In this document: one piece after another, positions 6,651 through 14,853 of the stretch
How the letters are laid out: the number at the start of each line of letters is the position of its first letter
How positions within the stretch are numbered: the first letter of the stretch is position 1
Source of the DNA: Candidatus Gastranaerophilales bacterium
GTDB lineage: Bacteria; Cyanobacteriota; Vampirovibrionia; Gastranaerophilales; Gastranaerophilaceae
Assembly: GCA_900548405.1 (NCBI GenBank)
Contig: UNSJ01000035.1
Location: 1 to 20,149, forward strand
DNA: 20,149 bases
Direction of reading: 5' to 3'
Notes under the pieces: model-generated
What the model was told of the DNA's origin: nothing
Database searches by the model: none
The model's input: only the letters and a program-made list of their open reading frames with translations
Translations under genes and position numbers: made by a program

Positions 6651-9344
6651 ATGTCTGAGTTTAATATAAATTTAAATAAGAATATTGCAGCAGAAGCACC
6701 AAAGCCTGCATCTACTTCAGCAGTGGTGTCTTCTTCTTCATCTCAAGCTATTCCTATTGTATCAAAACCGTCAATAGATGAAATATTAAAAAAACTTGGT
6801 ATAACTAAAGAACAATATAATGAATTAATTATTAAGCATCCCGGATTTGATACTCTTTCAAGAGAGGAACAGATAAAAATAATTGCAGCAAAATCTGATA
6901 TACAAGCAGATGTTGCAGAAGAAGCAAAAGTTGAAACTAAACAAGCTGGAGTTGTTAATGCTAATGTAACAGAAAATGCTGTTAATCAAGAACATAATCA
7001 CGATGAAATTCATTCAGCATCTTCTGATACAACTTTTGATAAAGCAGGATTTAATAAATCCAATTTAAATAAAAAAGGTGAAATATTAGCTTATGAATTA
7101 GCAAAAAATAAGTTTTTATATGGTGATTCCAAAAATCCTAAAACAGAGGAAGACTGGAATAAACTTACTGATGAAGAACGCAATGCAATAGTTAATCCTA
7201 TTTTGGAAGCTGAAAAATCTCATAAAGGTGAATTTGCACAAATATTTGGCAGAAAAGGACAACATTCAGTAGCTGATAGTTTAATGAGTGAGATTCAAGC
7301 TGCAAACAGGCTTGGGATGTCAACTGATAAATTTAAAGAGTTATCTTCCGAACAAAAAGAAGAAGTGTTATATGACTACTTACAAGATGTAAAAACCGAA
7401 GACCAAATCTATAATAGGAAATCATCTTTAAGCAAATCTGATAAAGAGTTTTTGGATAGAACAAACTTATTGGCAGAATCTACAAATTATTACTTTAAAA
7501 CCGTTAAAGGTGAAGAACGTAATGTATGTCCCGGTACAGTTTCAGGTATACTAAAATCTGAAAAGCTTAACATCGAGAAAGTACAACTTGCATATTTAAA
7601 AGATAAAGTAGAAAACGGCAAAGAATTAAGTGAGTATGAAAAGGCACAATACAACTATTTAAAGGATGTTGATGCAAAATCAGCTAAAGATGATAAATTG
7701 GTGGAAATTGCTAATAATGAAGAAATTAAACCTAACGAACCGCCTTCATTGTATGCACAAATTAAAAAATCTGAATACGCTGATGAATATAATTCTGCAA
7801 TTCCTACAAATAAAGCTGATGTCTTAAATAATATTTTGTTAAAGAAACATGGACGAAATACAAAAGAATACCATGATGCTGTAATGGCTTGTGCATTAGA
7901 TGCCAGACGTGCAGGTGATTTAGCATTAGCACAAGATTTGGCAACTAAAGCTGTAAAATATTCAGGAAAGTACGCTATTGACATAAGCGAACCTCCGGTA
8001 GCAACAGAGTTGTTATTAATTAACAGAGCTATCCCTGAGTTAGATAGTGAATCTGCTGCTGCTTATGCAAGCAATGCTGAAAATAAAATAGAAAATAAAA
8101 AATTGCGTACTGCTGTGGCACAATCTATACAAATTAACAGTATAGAAGAACAAAGACCTGCAATTGCTAAAGTTCATATTAAATCCAGAGATGAAGAAAC
8201 TCAACTCGGTGTTGTTAATAACTTAAGAAACTCATCTAAAAAATCAGAAACTCAAAACGATGTTGATAAAGTTATTAGAGAAAACGGTACAGTAGCAGTG
8301 AGAAAACAAGCTGTTAAAACAACTGGTATGCTGAATAAAGATGTTCAATTACCTTCCTTAAGCCGTCAATTGGAAGATAAAATTCCTGAATTAGTAGAAA
8401 CAGCAGCAGAAGTTCCTTCGACATTACACAAAGATAATCAGACACCTGCATTCAAACATGTTAGAGCTGTGGCTCAAGATTTACCTCCTGAAATTACAAA
8501 AAGAGTTGAAAAAACTTTGGCTGACCAGATTGCAAAATCTCATAAAGATAACCAGTTAGATATGCATAATGATATTATGAAATCTAAATATGATGATGTA
8601 TTAGAACACGCTGCTAACAATATTAATAAATATGATGAAAGCGTTCAGGCTGATGCAATCAAATCTACTTATGCAACAGGCAATGAAAAAGCTATTGAAG
8701 CTTGTAACTTACAAATTGATAAATGTAAAGGCGACCTCTCATCAGTACAAAATGAGATTAATGCTAATGTCGCACAAATGGAAGCAAAATATACCCAAAA
8801 AGCAGCTGAAACTGTTGCTGATTCATTGACTAACATTGCTCAAGCTCAAAATGCTAACCAAATGACATCTCAAGCTCAAAGTGAATACAAACAGCAATTA
8901 ATCACCAGCTTTATGAAGGCTGATTCTGCTGAACGTTATAAAATGATTAGCAAATTGCCTTCAAATATCAAATCTGATGTATATTTGATGATGTGCAAAT
9001 ATTGTCCTAAATTATTAAGCTCTGATATGATAGGTGATATTGTACAAATGGGTTACGGCAGAACAATATTGCGCACTGACGGTGTATCAGCTGCGATTAA
9101 ATTTGAACTTGTACACAAAATGCTTTCAAGTGATTCTAGTAATAAAAAAATAGCATCAACTTATGTATTTGAAAATGAAGCGATATTTGCGGAAGCAACT
9201 AGAGATAAAGCTTTGGCAGTAGTTCAAAATACTAAAATTGACACTTCTGATAACAAATATGCAAGCAAACCAGAAAATTTAGGTAACAACAATAATAATG
9301 AAGTAAAGAAATTAAAACAAGGATTTTTAAACACACTCGGGTAA
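6651..9344 (+). CDS. Large uncharacterised helical protein (897 residues)
   Basis: I do not recognise this protein. It has no signal peptide, no membrane segment and no known catalytic motif that I can see, so it is probably cytoplasmic. The first ~40 residues are low-complexity (Ala/Ser/Pro). A short motif, L-[S/T]-x-E-[E/Q]-x followed by hydrophobics, occurs three times: at 69-78 (LSREEQIKII), 172-181 (LTDEERNAIV) and 231-240 (LSSEQKEEVL). Two of these follow LG[I/M][T/S] helix starts (49-52 and 221-224). From about 380 to 720 the chain is a series of short amphipathic helices that resembles alpha-solenoid (HEAT/TPR-like) architecture. Residues 690-750 look like coiled coil (long Ala/Gln/Glu/Asn helices). 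The end is asparagine-rich. It stands between the 5402 gene and a strong terminator. A scaffold or protein-interaction role is inference only. Confidence 0.6.
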   Translation: MSEFNINLNKNIAAEAPKPASTSAVVSSSSSQAIPIVSKPSIDEILKKLGITKEQYNELIIKHPGFDTLSREEQIKIIAAKSDIQADVAEEAKVETKQAGVVNANVTENAVNQEHNHDEIHSASSDTTFDKAGFNKSNLNKKGEILAYELAKNKFLYGDSKNPKTEEDWNKLTDEERNAIVNPILEAEKSHKGEFAQIFGRKGQHSVADSLMSEIQAANRLGMSTDKFKELSSEQKEEVLYDYLQDVKTEDQIYNRKSSLSKSDKEFLDRTNLLAESTNYYFKTVKGEERNVCPGTVSGILKSEKLNIEKVQLAYLKDKVENGKELSEYEKAQYNYLKDVDAKSAKDDKLVEIANNEEIKPNEPPSLYAQIKKSEYADEYNSAIPTNKADVLNNILLKKHGRNTKEYHDAVMACALDARRAGDLALAQDLATKAVKYSGKYAIDISEPPVATELLLINRAIPELDSESAAAYASNAENKIENKKLRTAVAQSIQINSIEEQRPAIAKVHIKSRDEETQLGVVNNLRNSSKKSETQNDVDKVIRENGTVAVRKQAVKTTGMLNKDVQLPSLSRQLEDKIPELVETAAEVPSTLHKDNQTPAFKHVRAVAQDLPPEITKRVEKTLADQIAKSHKDNQLDMHNDIMKSKYDDVLEHAANNINKYDESVQADAIKSTYATGNEKAIEACNLQIDKCKGDLSSVQNEINANVAQMEAKYTQKAAETVADSLTNIAQAQNANQMTSQAQSEYKQQLITSFMKADSAERYKMISKLPSNIKSDVYLMMCKYCPKLLSSDMIGDIVQMGYGRTILRTDGVSAAIKFELVHKMLSSDSSNKKIASTYVFENEAIFAEATRDKALAVVQNTKIDTSDNKYASKPENLGNNNNNEVKKLKQGFLNTLG

Positions 9345-9380
9345 AAACAGAAAGGTACAGAATTTTTAGGTATGGAAATT

Positions 9381-9409
9381 AAAGGCTTCTTAAAAAGAAG
9401 CCTTTTTGC
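9381..9409 (+). terminator. Intrinsic terminator after the 897-residue gene
   Basis: The stem AAAGGCTTCTT (9381-9391) pairs with AAGAAGCCTTT (9395-9405) across a 3-base loop and is followed by T residues. Confidence 0.92.
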
Positions 9410-9433
9410 TTGATTTTTTCTTATTTTTATATT
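9406..9433 (+). promoter_or_regulatory. Candidate promoter of ispH-rpsA
   Basis: TTGCTT (9406-9411) and TATATT (9428-9433) are 16 bases apart. Both hexamers are the same as in the nadK candidate, and the -35 box again lies on the T-rich tail of a terminator. The leader would contain a small hairpin, GCAAG/CTTGC (9448-9462), followed by T residues, which could act as a weak attenuator. Confidence 0.35.
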
Positions 9434-9492
9434 TTAATATTCATACAGCAAGTTTTACTTGCGAGTTTTTTTAGAAAGAAGACAATTTTAAA

Positions 9493-10377
9493 TTGCCGAA
9501 AAATAATAAAATAGCAAAAGATATTAAATTAGCTAAGTATGCAGGTTTTTGTTACGGTGTTAAAAGAGCCGTTGAAACTGCTAAAAAATTAAAAGCTGAA
9601 AATCCCGATAAAAATGTATTTGTTCTTGGTGAACTTATCCACAATACTCATGTCATTCATGATTTGGAAAAACTTGGAATTCAAACTTTGACTGAAATCC
9701 CTGAAAAAGGTGAAGGTATTTGTGTTATAAGAAGTCATGGCGAAAGCCCTGAAATTATTGAAAAGATTAAAAAAGCAGGGTTTGAACCGGTAGATTTAAC
9801 TTGCCCCGATGTTAAAAAAGTTCAGCAAAAAGCCGTTGAACTTGCAAAAGACGGGTATTTTGTCGTAATTGTAGGCAAATCCGAACATCCTGAAGTTGTT
9901 GCAATTAAAGCTAATGCAAAACTTTGGAGTGATAAAGTTGTTGTTGCGGCATCTGTTGAACAGTTAAAAGAATTTGAAGAGGAAATTAAAGCTCATAAAA
10001 GAGCAGGTGTAGTTGTTCAAACAACTCAAAGAATTACGACCCTTAATTCAATTGTTGAATATCTGACTTCAATTGTGAAAGAATTGCACATTGCAAATAC
10101 AATTTGTGCAAGTACATCAATGCGTCAGAAAGAAGCTAAAGAATTGGCTCAAAATAGTGACCTTGTAATTGTTGCGGGTTCAAAAAAAAGTGCAAATACT
10201 ACCCATTTGGCAGAGATACTTAAAGATATTACTCAGACTATTCATATAGAAAATGAAGAAGAATTGGAAAATTATAAAAACTTAATTGAAAAATCTCAAA
10301 ATATTTCTGTTACGGCAGGAGCCTCAACTCCGCAAGATATCATAGACAGCGTAATTGACAAATTAAAAACATTTTAA
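9493..10377 (+). CDS. ispH: 4-hydroxy-3-methylbut-2-enyl diphosphate reductase
   Basis: IspH is the last enzyme of the MEP isoprenoid pathway and converts HMBPP to IPP and DMAPP with an iron-sulfur cluster. The three cluster cysteines are C20 (GFCYGVKRA), C104 (LTCPDV) and C205 (NTICAST). Their spacings (84 and 101) equal those I recall for the E. coli enzyme. Active-site residues H82 (RSHGE), H132 and E134 (EHPEV) are present. The start is TTG at 9493: the frame is closed by TAG at 9472-9474 and holds no ATG or GTG before the conserved GFC motif. Only a weak purine-rich site lies upstream. It is 294 residues, a usual length, and lies 36 bases before rpsA, so the two are likely one transcript. 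Confidence 0.95.
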   Translation: MPKNNKIAKDIKLAKYAGFCYGVKRAVETAKKLKAENPDKNVFVLGELIHNTHVIHDLEKLGIQTLTEIPEKGEGICVIRSHGESPEIIEKIKKAGFEPVDLTCPDVKKVQQKAVELAKDGYFVVIVGKSEHPEVVAIKANAKLWSDKVVVAASVEQLKEFEEEIKAHKRAGVVVQTTQRITTLNSIVEYLTSIVKELHIANTICASTSMRQKEAKELAQNSDLVIVAGSKKSANTTHLAEILKDITQTIHIENEEELENYKNLIEKSQNISVTAGASTPQDIIDSVIDKLKTF

Positions 10378-10413
10378 ATACAAAAATATAAAACGAAAGG
10401 AAATCAAAACAAA

Positions 10414-11490
10414 ATGACAGCAACATTAGAAAAAACAAACTTAGACGAATTTGAAAGATTATTAGAAGAATCTTTCTCAAAATCTTATACAGTAGCTGAT
10501 ATTGTAGAAGGTTCAGTAATTAAAAAAGAAAACGAAGGTTTCTTGGTAAGCGTTAAAGGTGCTAAAACAGAAGCTTTCTTGCCTAATAAAGAAGTTCCGT
10601 CAGCAGAAGGTTCAGAATCTTTAGAAATCGGCGATGTAAAAGAATTTTATGTATTAAGAGAAGAAAACGATGAAGACGGTATGCTTCTTTCTCTTAAAAG
10701 ACTTGCATTTGCTCAAGCTTGGGCTCAACTTAACGATGCAAAAGTTCAAGGTGATACTATCCTTGCAAAAGTTGTTTCAATCGTTAAAGGCGGTGTTCTT
10801 GTTGACGTTGCAGACTTAAAAGGTTTCATTCCTTCATCTCAATTGAGAACTGGTACTCCTTTTGACGGTTTAATTGATACAAAAGTTGAAGTTAAAGTTC
10901 TTGAAGCTGATCCGAAGAAAAATAAACTTATCTTATCTCAAAGACAAGCTGTTGCTGAACAACGCGATCAGGTTGTTGATAACATCTTATCAGAACTTGA
11001 AGAAGGCGCAATTGTTAAAGGTGAAGTTGTAAGAATAGCCGATTTCGGCGCATTTGTTGACATCAACGGAATTGACGGCTTATTACCTATTTCAGAAATT
11101 TCATGGTCAAGAATTAAACACCCTTCAGATGTTATTGCTTTAGGTGAAACAATTGAAGTTAAAGTTATTAAAATTGATAATGAATTAAAAAGAATTTCAT
11201 TGTCATTAAAAAGAATGGGCGAAGATCCATGGCAGCAAATTGAAGGACAATTTGAAGAAGGACAAATCATCACAGGAACAGTTAATAAAGTAACAGGTTT
11301 TGGTGCTTTTATTAACATTTTCCCTGGTGTTGAAGCTTTACTTCCTGTATCTGAAATGTCTGAAGAAAATGTTAATCCTTTTAACAAATTCAAAGTCGGC
11401 GACAGTGTTGAAGTTTTAATCAAAAAATTCACACCTCAAGAACACAGAATTGCATTGAGCGTTAAAGACATTAATAAAGATGCAGAATAG
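10414..11490 (+). CDS. rpsA: 30S ribosomal protein S1 (four S1 domains)
   Basis: This is a ribosomal S1-type RNA-binding protein that helps mRNA bind to the 30S subunit. ATG at 10414 has AGGA at 10398-10401. Four S1 (OB-fold) repeats can be traced at about 28-97, 112-178, 198-267 and 283-353. The last two carry the classic ADFGAFVDI and VTGFGAFINI blocks and end in ISLSLKR or IALSVKD. At 358 residues it is shorter than the six-domain E. coli protein and closer to S1 of cyanobacteria and Gram-positive bacteria. The third and fourth repeats are the best conserved. It lies just downstream of ispH; in many Clostridia these two proteins are fused. A strong terminator ends the unit. Confidence 0.9.
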   Translation: MTATLEKTNLDEFERLLEESFSKSYTVADIVEGSVIKKENEGFLVSVKGAKTEAFLPNKEVPSAEGSESLEIGDVKEFYVLREENDEDGMLLSLKRLAFAQAWAQLNDAKVQGDTILAKVVSIVKGGVLVDVADLKGFIPSSQLRTGTPFDGLIDTKVEVKVLEADPKKNKLILSQRQAVAEQRDQVVDNILSELEEGAIVKGEVVRIADFGAFVDINGIDGLLPISEISWSRIKHPSDVIALGETIEVKVIKIDNELKRISLSLKRMGEDPWQQIEGQFEEGQIITGTVNKVTGFGAFINIFPGVEALLPVSEMSEENVNPFNKFKVGDSVEVLIKKFTPQEHRIALSVKDINKDAE

Positions 11491-11512
11491 TTAATTGATT
11501 GAGATTAATATA

Positions 11513-11546
11513 AAAATTGCCTGACTTTTAAAGTCAGGCAATTTTG
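11513..11546. terminator. Bidirectional intrinsic terminator between rpsA and the 11580 gene
   Basis: AAAATTGCCTGACTT (from 11513) pairs with AAGTCAGGCAATTTT (to 11545), with a 3-base loop, A residues on the left and T residues on the right. It separates two convergent genes. Confidence 0.92.
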
Positions 11547-11579
11547 TTATATACATTAATTTATTTTCTTTTTTGTTAG

Positions 11580-11936
11580 TTACTTTAAAAAATTTTTAAT
11601 TCTGTGCGGGATTGATTTTATCATTTCGCTTACAGGATTTTTAATTTTTTTTGTTATAAGAATAACGTTATTATCATTTGAAGTGATTTCCAGAGCGCCA
11701 TGTGCTGCAAAATATTCAAATTTTTCTGCATTAGAAGGTAATTCTTTAAGCGCTCTTTCACCTGTTTGTCCAAATTGATTTAACAGATTTACAACTTGCT
11801 CTCTGTTTAATCTTTTTTGGATATCAAAACCGATATTTTTATCTGCAATCTTAAATAATCTTTCAATATTATCACTTTTTTGAAATCTAGTAATCGGGTT
11901 GTTACCGGCTTTATATGCACCTATTCTTAAACTCAT
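11580..11936 (-). CDS. Small uncharacterised protein (118 residues)
   Basis: I do not recognise it. The ATG at 11936 has AGGA at 11950-11947 (minus strand). The protein is basic, with several predicted helices (for example NREQVVNLLNQFGQTGERALKEL in pieces) and a short beta-like stretch (NNVILITKKI). The C-terminus IPHRIKNFLK is strongly positive. There is no signal peptide or membrane span. It follows the sigma factor gene by 66 bases and could be read through from it, or have its own start of transcription in that gap. A role in DNA or RNA binding is possible from charge alone, but nothing in the sequence proves it. Confidence 0.6.
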   Translation of the reverse strand: MSLRIGAYKAGNNPITRFQKSDNIERLFKIADKNIGFDIQKRLNREQVVNLLNQFGQTGERALKELPSNAEKFEYFAAHGALEITSNDNNVILITKKIKNPVSEMIKSIPHRIKNFLK

Positions 11937-11956
11937 AATTTTATAATCCTGTCTAT

Positions 11957-11972
11957 CTTGTATTTGTACAAG
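11957..11972. repeat. Small inverted repeat between rpoD-like gene and the 11580 gene
   Basis: CTTGTA (11957-11962) and TACAAG (11967-11972) are exact inverted copies separated by TTTG. It may be an operator or a small hairpin in the leader of the 11580 gene. No T run follows. Confidence 0.3.
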
Positions 11973-12002
11973 AATTATAAAAGTCGCACATATTTTTTTT
12001 TG

Positions 12003-13001
12003 CTACTCACCGAAATAGTTTTTAAGACCTACTGAAAGTTTTTTATTTTTACAAAGTTTTTTTAGTTTTGCGATTGCGCGGTTTTCAATCTGTCTGATAC
12101 GTTCACGTGAAACGCCGTATTGTGAACCTATTTCATCCAATGTTTTTTTGTTTCCGTTGCTGTCAAGACCATAGCGCAAAATTAAAACATCACGTTCTTT
12201 AGGACTTAACTGGTTGAGCATTTTTCTGATATCTTCAAATAAATTTTCTTGAGAAACTCTGCTGTCAGGCGCTATAGAATCTTCATCTACAATAAAATCA
12301 GCAATTTTTGAAGAATCTTCAGATGAGCTTGCAGGAGTTTCCATACTTATTGTTGATTGTGCAGATTTAATAATAGAAGTAAGCTTGCTTACAGGAACGC
12401 CTAATCTGTATGCAATTTCCTGTTTAGTCGGAGTATGGCCGAGTTCGGTTGTCAAATCTATTGTTGCACGACGGATTTTTCCTAAAGATTCAATCATATG
12501 AATAGGAAGTCTTATTATACGAGCTTTGTCTGCAATTGCTCGTGTAATTGACTGTTGAATCCACCAGGTTGCATATGTAGAGAATTTGTAACCCTTAGTG
12601 TAATCAAATCTTCCTGCAGCTTTCATCAAGCCCATATTGCCTTCCTGAATTAAATCAAGGAAAGAAAGTCCTCGACCAATATATTTTTTTGCAATACTGA
12701 CAACCAGTCTTAAGTTTGCATTTACAAGCAAATTCTTAGAAAACTCATCGTGGTCTTCATATATTTTTTTTGCAAGTTCAAGTTCCTGTTCGCCTGATAA
12801 CAGAGGAATTTTACCGATTTGCTGCAAATATATTCTCACACTGTCGTCGGAGTTAACACTTGATAAATTTTCCTGAATTTTCGGATCTTCAACAGTATTA
12901 ATAATATCTTCTTCCTCAGGTATTTCTACTTCGTGAAAATCAACATTTTCATCAGAAATTTCCTCAGTTGCAAGACTATATTTTTCAATTTCTTTTTTCA
13001 T
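12003..13001 (-). CDS. rpoD: Primary-type RNA polymerase sigma factor (sigma-70 family)
   Basis: It directs RNA polymerase to promoters. Conserved parts in order are: region 1.2 (about 53-85, [17 protein letters not shown]), region 2 (about 90-160, with [25 protein letters not shown] and the -10 recognition helix [13 protein letters not shown]), region 3 (161-240) and region 4 with the -35 binding helix [18 protein letters not shown] (297-314). The 50 residues before region 1.2 are acidic and short, so there is no long region 1.1 as in E. coli. The 332-residue length and motifs resemble cyanobacterial group 1/2 sigma factors. ATG at 13001 is preceded by AGGAGAG at 13020-13014. It lies 68 bases after the methyltransferase gene on the same strand. 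Whether it is the sole housekeeping sigma factor cannot be told from one window. Confidence 0.93.
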   Translation of the reverse strand: MKKEIEKYSLATEEISDENVDFHEVEIPEEEDIINTVEDPKIQENLSSVNSDDSVRIYLQQIGKIPLLSGEQELELAKKIYEDHDEFSKNLLVNANLRLVVSIAKKYIGRGLSFLDLIQEGNMGLMKAAGRFDYTKGYKFSTYATWWIQQSITRAIADKARIIRLPIHMIESLGKIRRATIDLTTELGHTPTKQEIAYRLGVPVSKLTSIIKSAQSTISMETPASSSEDSSKIADFIVDEDSIAPDSRVSQENLFEDIRKMLNQLSPKERDVLILRYGLDSNGNKKTLDEIGSQYGVSRERIRQIENRAIAKLKKLCKNKKLSVGLKNYFGE

Positions 13002-13028
13002 AAAATTTAAACTCTCTCCTGATTACAT

Positions 13029-13037
13029 AGTATAACA
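13029..13037 (-). promoter_or_regulatory. Candidate extended -10 promoter of the sigma factor gene
   Basis: On the minus strand TG-T-TATACT lies at 13037-13029. It would start transcription near 13022 and leave a leader of about 20 bases carrying the AGGAGAG site. It would let the sigma gene be expressed apart from nadA and rlmB. Confidence 0.35.
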
Positions 13038-13069
13038 ATGTCATCTCTTTTGCCAGTTGTTAAATTAAC

Positions 13070-13822
13070 TTAATGTTTACGTTTGCAAAGTTTTTGCCTT
13101 ACTGTTTCAAAGATTATTGCGCTTAAAGCATTTGAAACATTAAGAGAATTAAAATCGGCAAGCATAGGAATTTTAACTGTAAAATCCGAAAGCTTGAGAA
13201 GTGATTTTGAAACTCCTGCGTGTTCTGCGCCCATAATAACAGCAAAATTCATATCGTTGTAATTGACATCGTAATAATTATCTTTTGCTCCTGCATCAGT
13301 TGCAACTACCCACCAGTCTGAATTTTTCAGCTTTTGGACTGCGTTAACAAGACTATTTACTTTTATGATAGGAATGTGATTTATAGCGCCTGCACTGGTT
13401 TTTTCGACAATTGCATTAACCTGAACATTTCTTCTTGACGGAATAATTATGCCTGAAACTCCGGCACAAACACAAGTTCTTATAATTGCGCCAAGATTGT
13501 GAGAATCCTCAACGCCGTCAAGTATTACCAGTGAAGCATTTTCATGTTTTTCTTCCAAAAAATCATCCAAGTCTGTATACTGTATTGGCGAAATTTGAGC
13601 GATTATTCCTTGATGGTTAAATTCAGCATACGGAATAAATTTTTCTTTTGCAACAAATTGAAAAACTACACCGTTTTCTTTTGCAAGTTCTTTTATTTTA
13701 TTTAATTTATTATCGCTGTGAATATTTTTGGAGATAAGGATTTTGTTAATTTCTCTTTCGCCTGCGATTAATGCTTCCATAACAGCGTTTTTGCCGTATA
13801 TTATATCGGTTGTTTCTTCCAT
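13070..13822 (-). CDS. rlmB: SpoU/TrmH-family rRNA 2'-O-ribose methyltransferase (RlmB-like)
   Basis: This is a SAM-dependent RNA ribose methyltransferase with a deep trefoil knot (SPOUT fold). RlmB of E. coli modifies a guanosine in 23S rRNA; whether this member has the same target is inference. The N-terminal substrate-binding part (about 1-75) starts with IIYGKNAVMEAL. The catalytic part has motif 1 DGVEDSHNLGAIIRTC with the conserved N and R, motif 2 IMGAEHAGVS and motif 3 IPMLADFNSLNVSNA, where the family usually has G in place of D. It is 250 residues. The ATG overlaps the TAA of nadA by one base (TAATG), with GGAG at 13833-13830 inside nadA, so translation is probably coupled. The name rlmB is the likely one, but other TrmH paralogues exist. 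Confidence 0.88.
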   Translation of the reverse strand: MEETTDIIYGKNAVMEALIAGEREINKILISKNIHSDNKLNKIKELAKENGVVFQFVAKEKFIPYAEFNHQGIIAQISPIQYTDLDDFLEEKHENASLVILDGVEDSHNLGAIIRTCVCAGVSGIIIPSRRNVQVNAIVEKTSAGAINHIPIIKVNSLVNAVQKLKNSDWWVVATDAGAKDNYYDVNYNDMNFAVIMGAEHAGVSKSLLKLSDFTVKIPMLADFNSLNVSNALSAIIFETVRQKLCKRKH

Positions 13823-14742
13823 TATTTTGCTCCGACTGATGATACATCAAGCATTCTGTCAATACATCTCAATGCTTTGGATGCAATTTCTTTATCTACA
13901 TTAATTTCGTGTTCTTCTTTTTCAAGAGCATTATAAATATCTGTGAGGTTATGCCATTTCATATTCGGGCATATAATGCTTTCTTTGATAAGAATAAATT
14001 CTTTTTCAGGATAATCTCTTTGAAGACGTTCAACAACACCTTTTTCCGTTGCTATAACAAATTGTTTTTTATCACTTTCAGCTGCATATTTCATGATACC
14101 TGTTGTTGAGCCGACATAATCAGCAATGGAGGTTACTGATTGGTGACATTCAGGGTGCGCCAGTACAGGTGCATCAGGATATTTATTTCTTGCATTAATA
14201 ATATCTTCCGGTCTAATTTGAAGGTGTGTAGGGCAAAATCCCGGATAAGTTATTACATTAACGCCGTTTAGCTTAGATTCTACCCATTTGCCTAAATATG
14301 TGTCAGGTAAAAATAACACTTTTTCAGACTTTAAACTGTCAACAATTCTTATTGCATTTGAGCTTGTGCAGCAGATGTCACACTCTGATTTGACTTCTGC
14401 GGTAGAATTTATATAACAGACCGTAGGAATATCAGGGTTTTTGGATTTAAATTCTCTCAACTGGTTAAGAGTAATCATATCGGCCATTCTGCAGCCTGAT
14501 TCCAAACGCGGGAGCAAAACTTTTTTATCAGGACACAAGATTTTAGCAGTCTGCGCCATAAAATAAACGCCTGCAAAAAGGATGATTTCTGCATCTGTTT
14601 TTGCAGCCATCTGGCTAAGATACAGCGAATCGCCGACATAATCAGCAACTTCGTCTATTTCTATGTTCTGATAACAATGCGCAAGAATTACTGCATTTTT
14701 TTCTTTTTTTAATTTACTAATCTTTTCTATAAGCTCATTCAT
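13822..14742 (-). CDS. nadA: Quinolinate synthase A
   Basis: NadA condenses iminoaspartate with dihydroxyacetone phosphate to give quinolinate, the precursor of NAD. The 306-residue length is usual for the shorter bacterial type. Expected 4Fe-4S ligands are C84 (SGCRMAD), C170 (PGFCPTH) and C258 (IICPNMKW); their spacing fits the Thermotoga enzyme as I recall it. Other family blocks are AHCYQ near the N-terminus, CCTSSNA (124-130), HPECH (196-200) and TEKGVVERL. The ATG at 14742 is preceded by AGGAGA at 14758-14753. The usual partners nadB and nadC are not in the window. Downstream genes are the methyltransferase (1-base overlap) and the sigma factor, so it heads a mixed housekeeping operon. 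Confidence 0.95.
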   Translation of the reverse strand: MNELIEKISKLKKEKNAVILAHCYQNIEIDEVADYVGDSLYLSQMAAKTDAEIILFAGVYFMAQTAKILCPDKKVLLPRLESGCRMADMITLNQLREFKSKNPDIPTVCYINSTAEVKSECDICCTSSNAIRIVDSLKSEKVLFLPDTYLGKWVESKLNGVNVITYPGFCPTHLQIRPEDIINARNKYPDAPVLAHPECHQSVTSIADYVGSTTGIMKYAAESDKKQFVIATEKGVVERLQRDYPEKEFILIKESIICPNMKWHNLTDIYNALEKEEHEINVDKEIASKALRCIDRMLDVSSVGAK

Positions 14743-14784
14743 TCGGGTAAATTCTCCTACGTTTAGTGTAAATTTATGTTAAAT

Positions 14785-14814
14785 TTGCCAACTTTGTAAA
14801 ATATATTGTATAAT
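14785..14814 (+). promoter_or_regulatory. Promoter of the pilMN-pilO operon
   Basis: TTGCCA (14785-14790), an 18-base spacer and a consensus TATAAT (14809-14814). Start near 14821 gives a leader of about 33 bases that lacks a good Shine-Dalgarno motif. The 111-base divergent gap must also hold the nadA promoter, for which I see only poor candidates. Confidence 0.6.
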
Positions 14815-14853
14815 AAAAATGTAATAGAGTAAATAAGTATAGAAAAAGACATT

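Noticed and set aside
7655..7984. 109-residue antisense frame inside the 897-residue gene
   Set aside because: No ribosome site or promoter, and the plus-strand gene is continuous through it.
9448..9462. GCAAG/CTTGC hairpin followed by T residues before ispH as a riboswitch or strong attenuator
   Set aside because: The 5-bp stem is too weak and there is no larger conserved RNA structure around it.
10968..11432. 154-residue open frame on the minus strand inside rpsA
   Set aside because: It lies fully antisense to well-conserved S1 domains.
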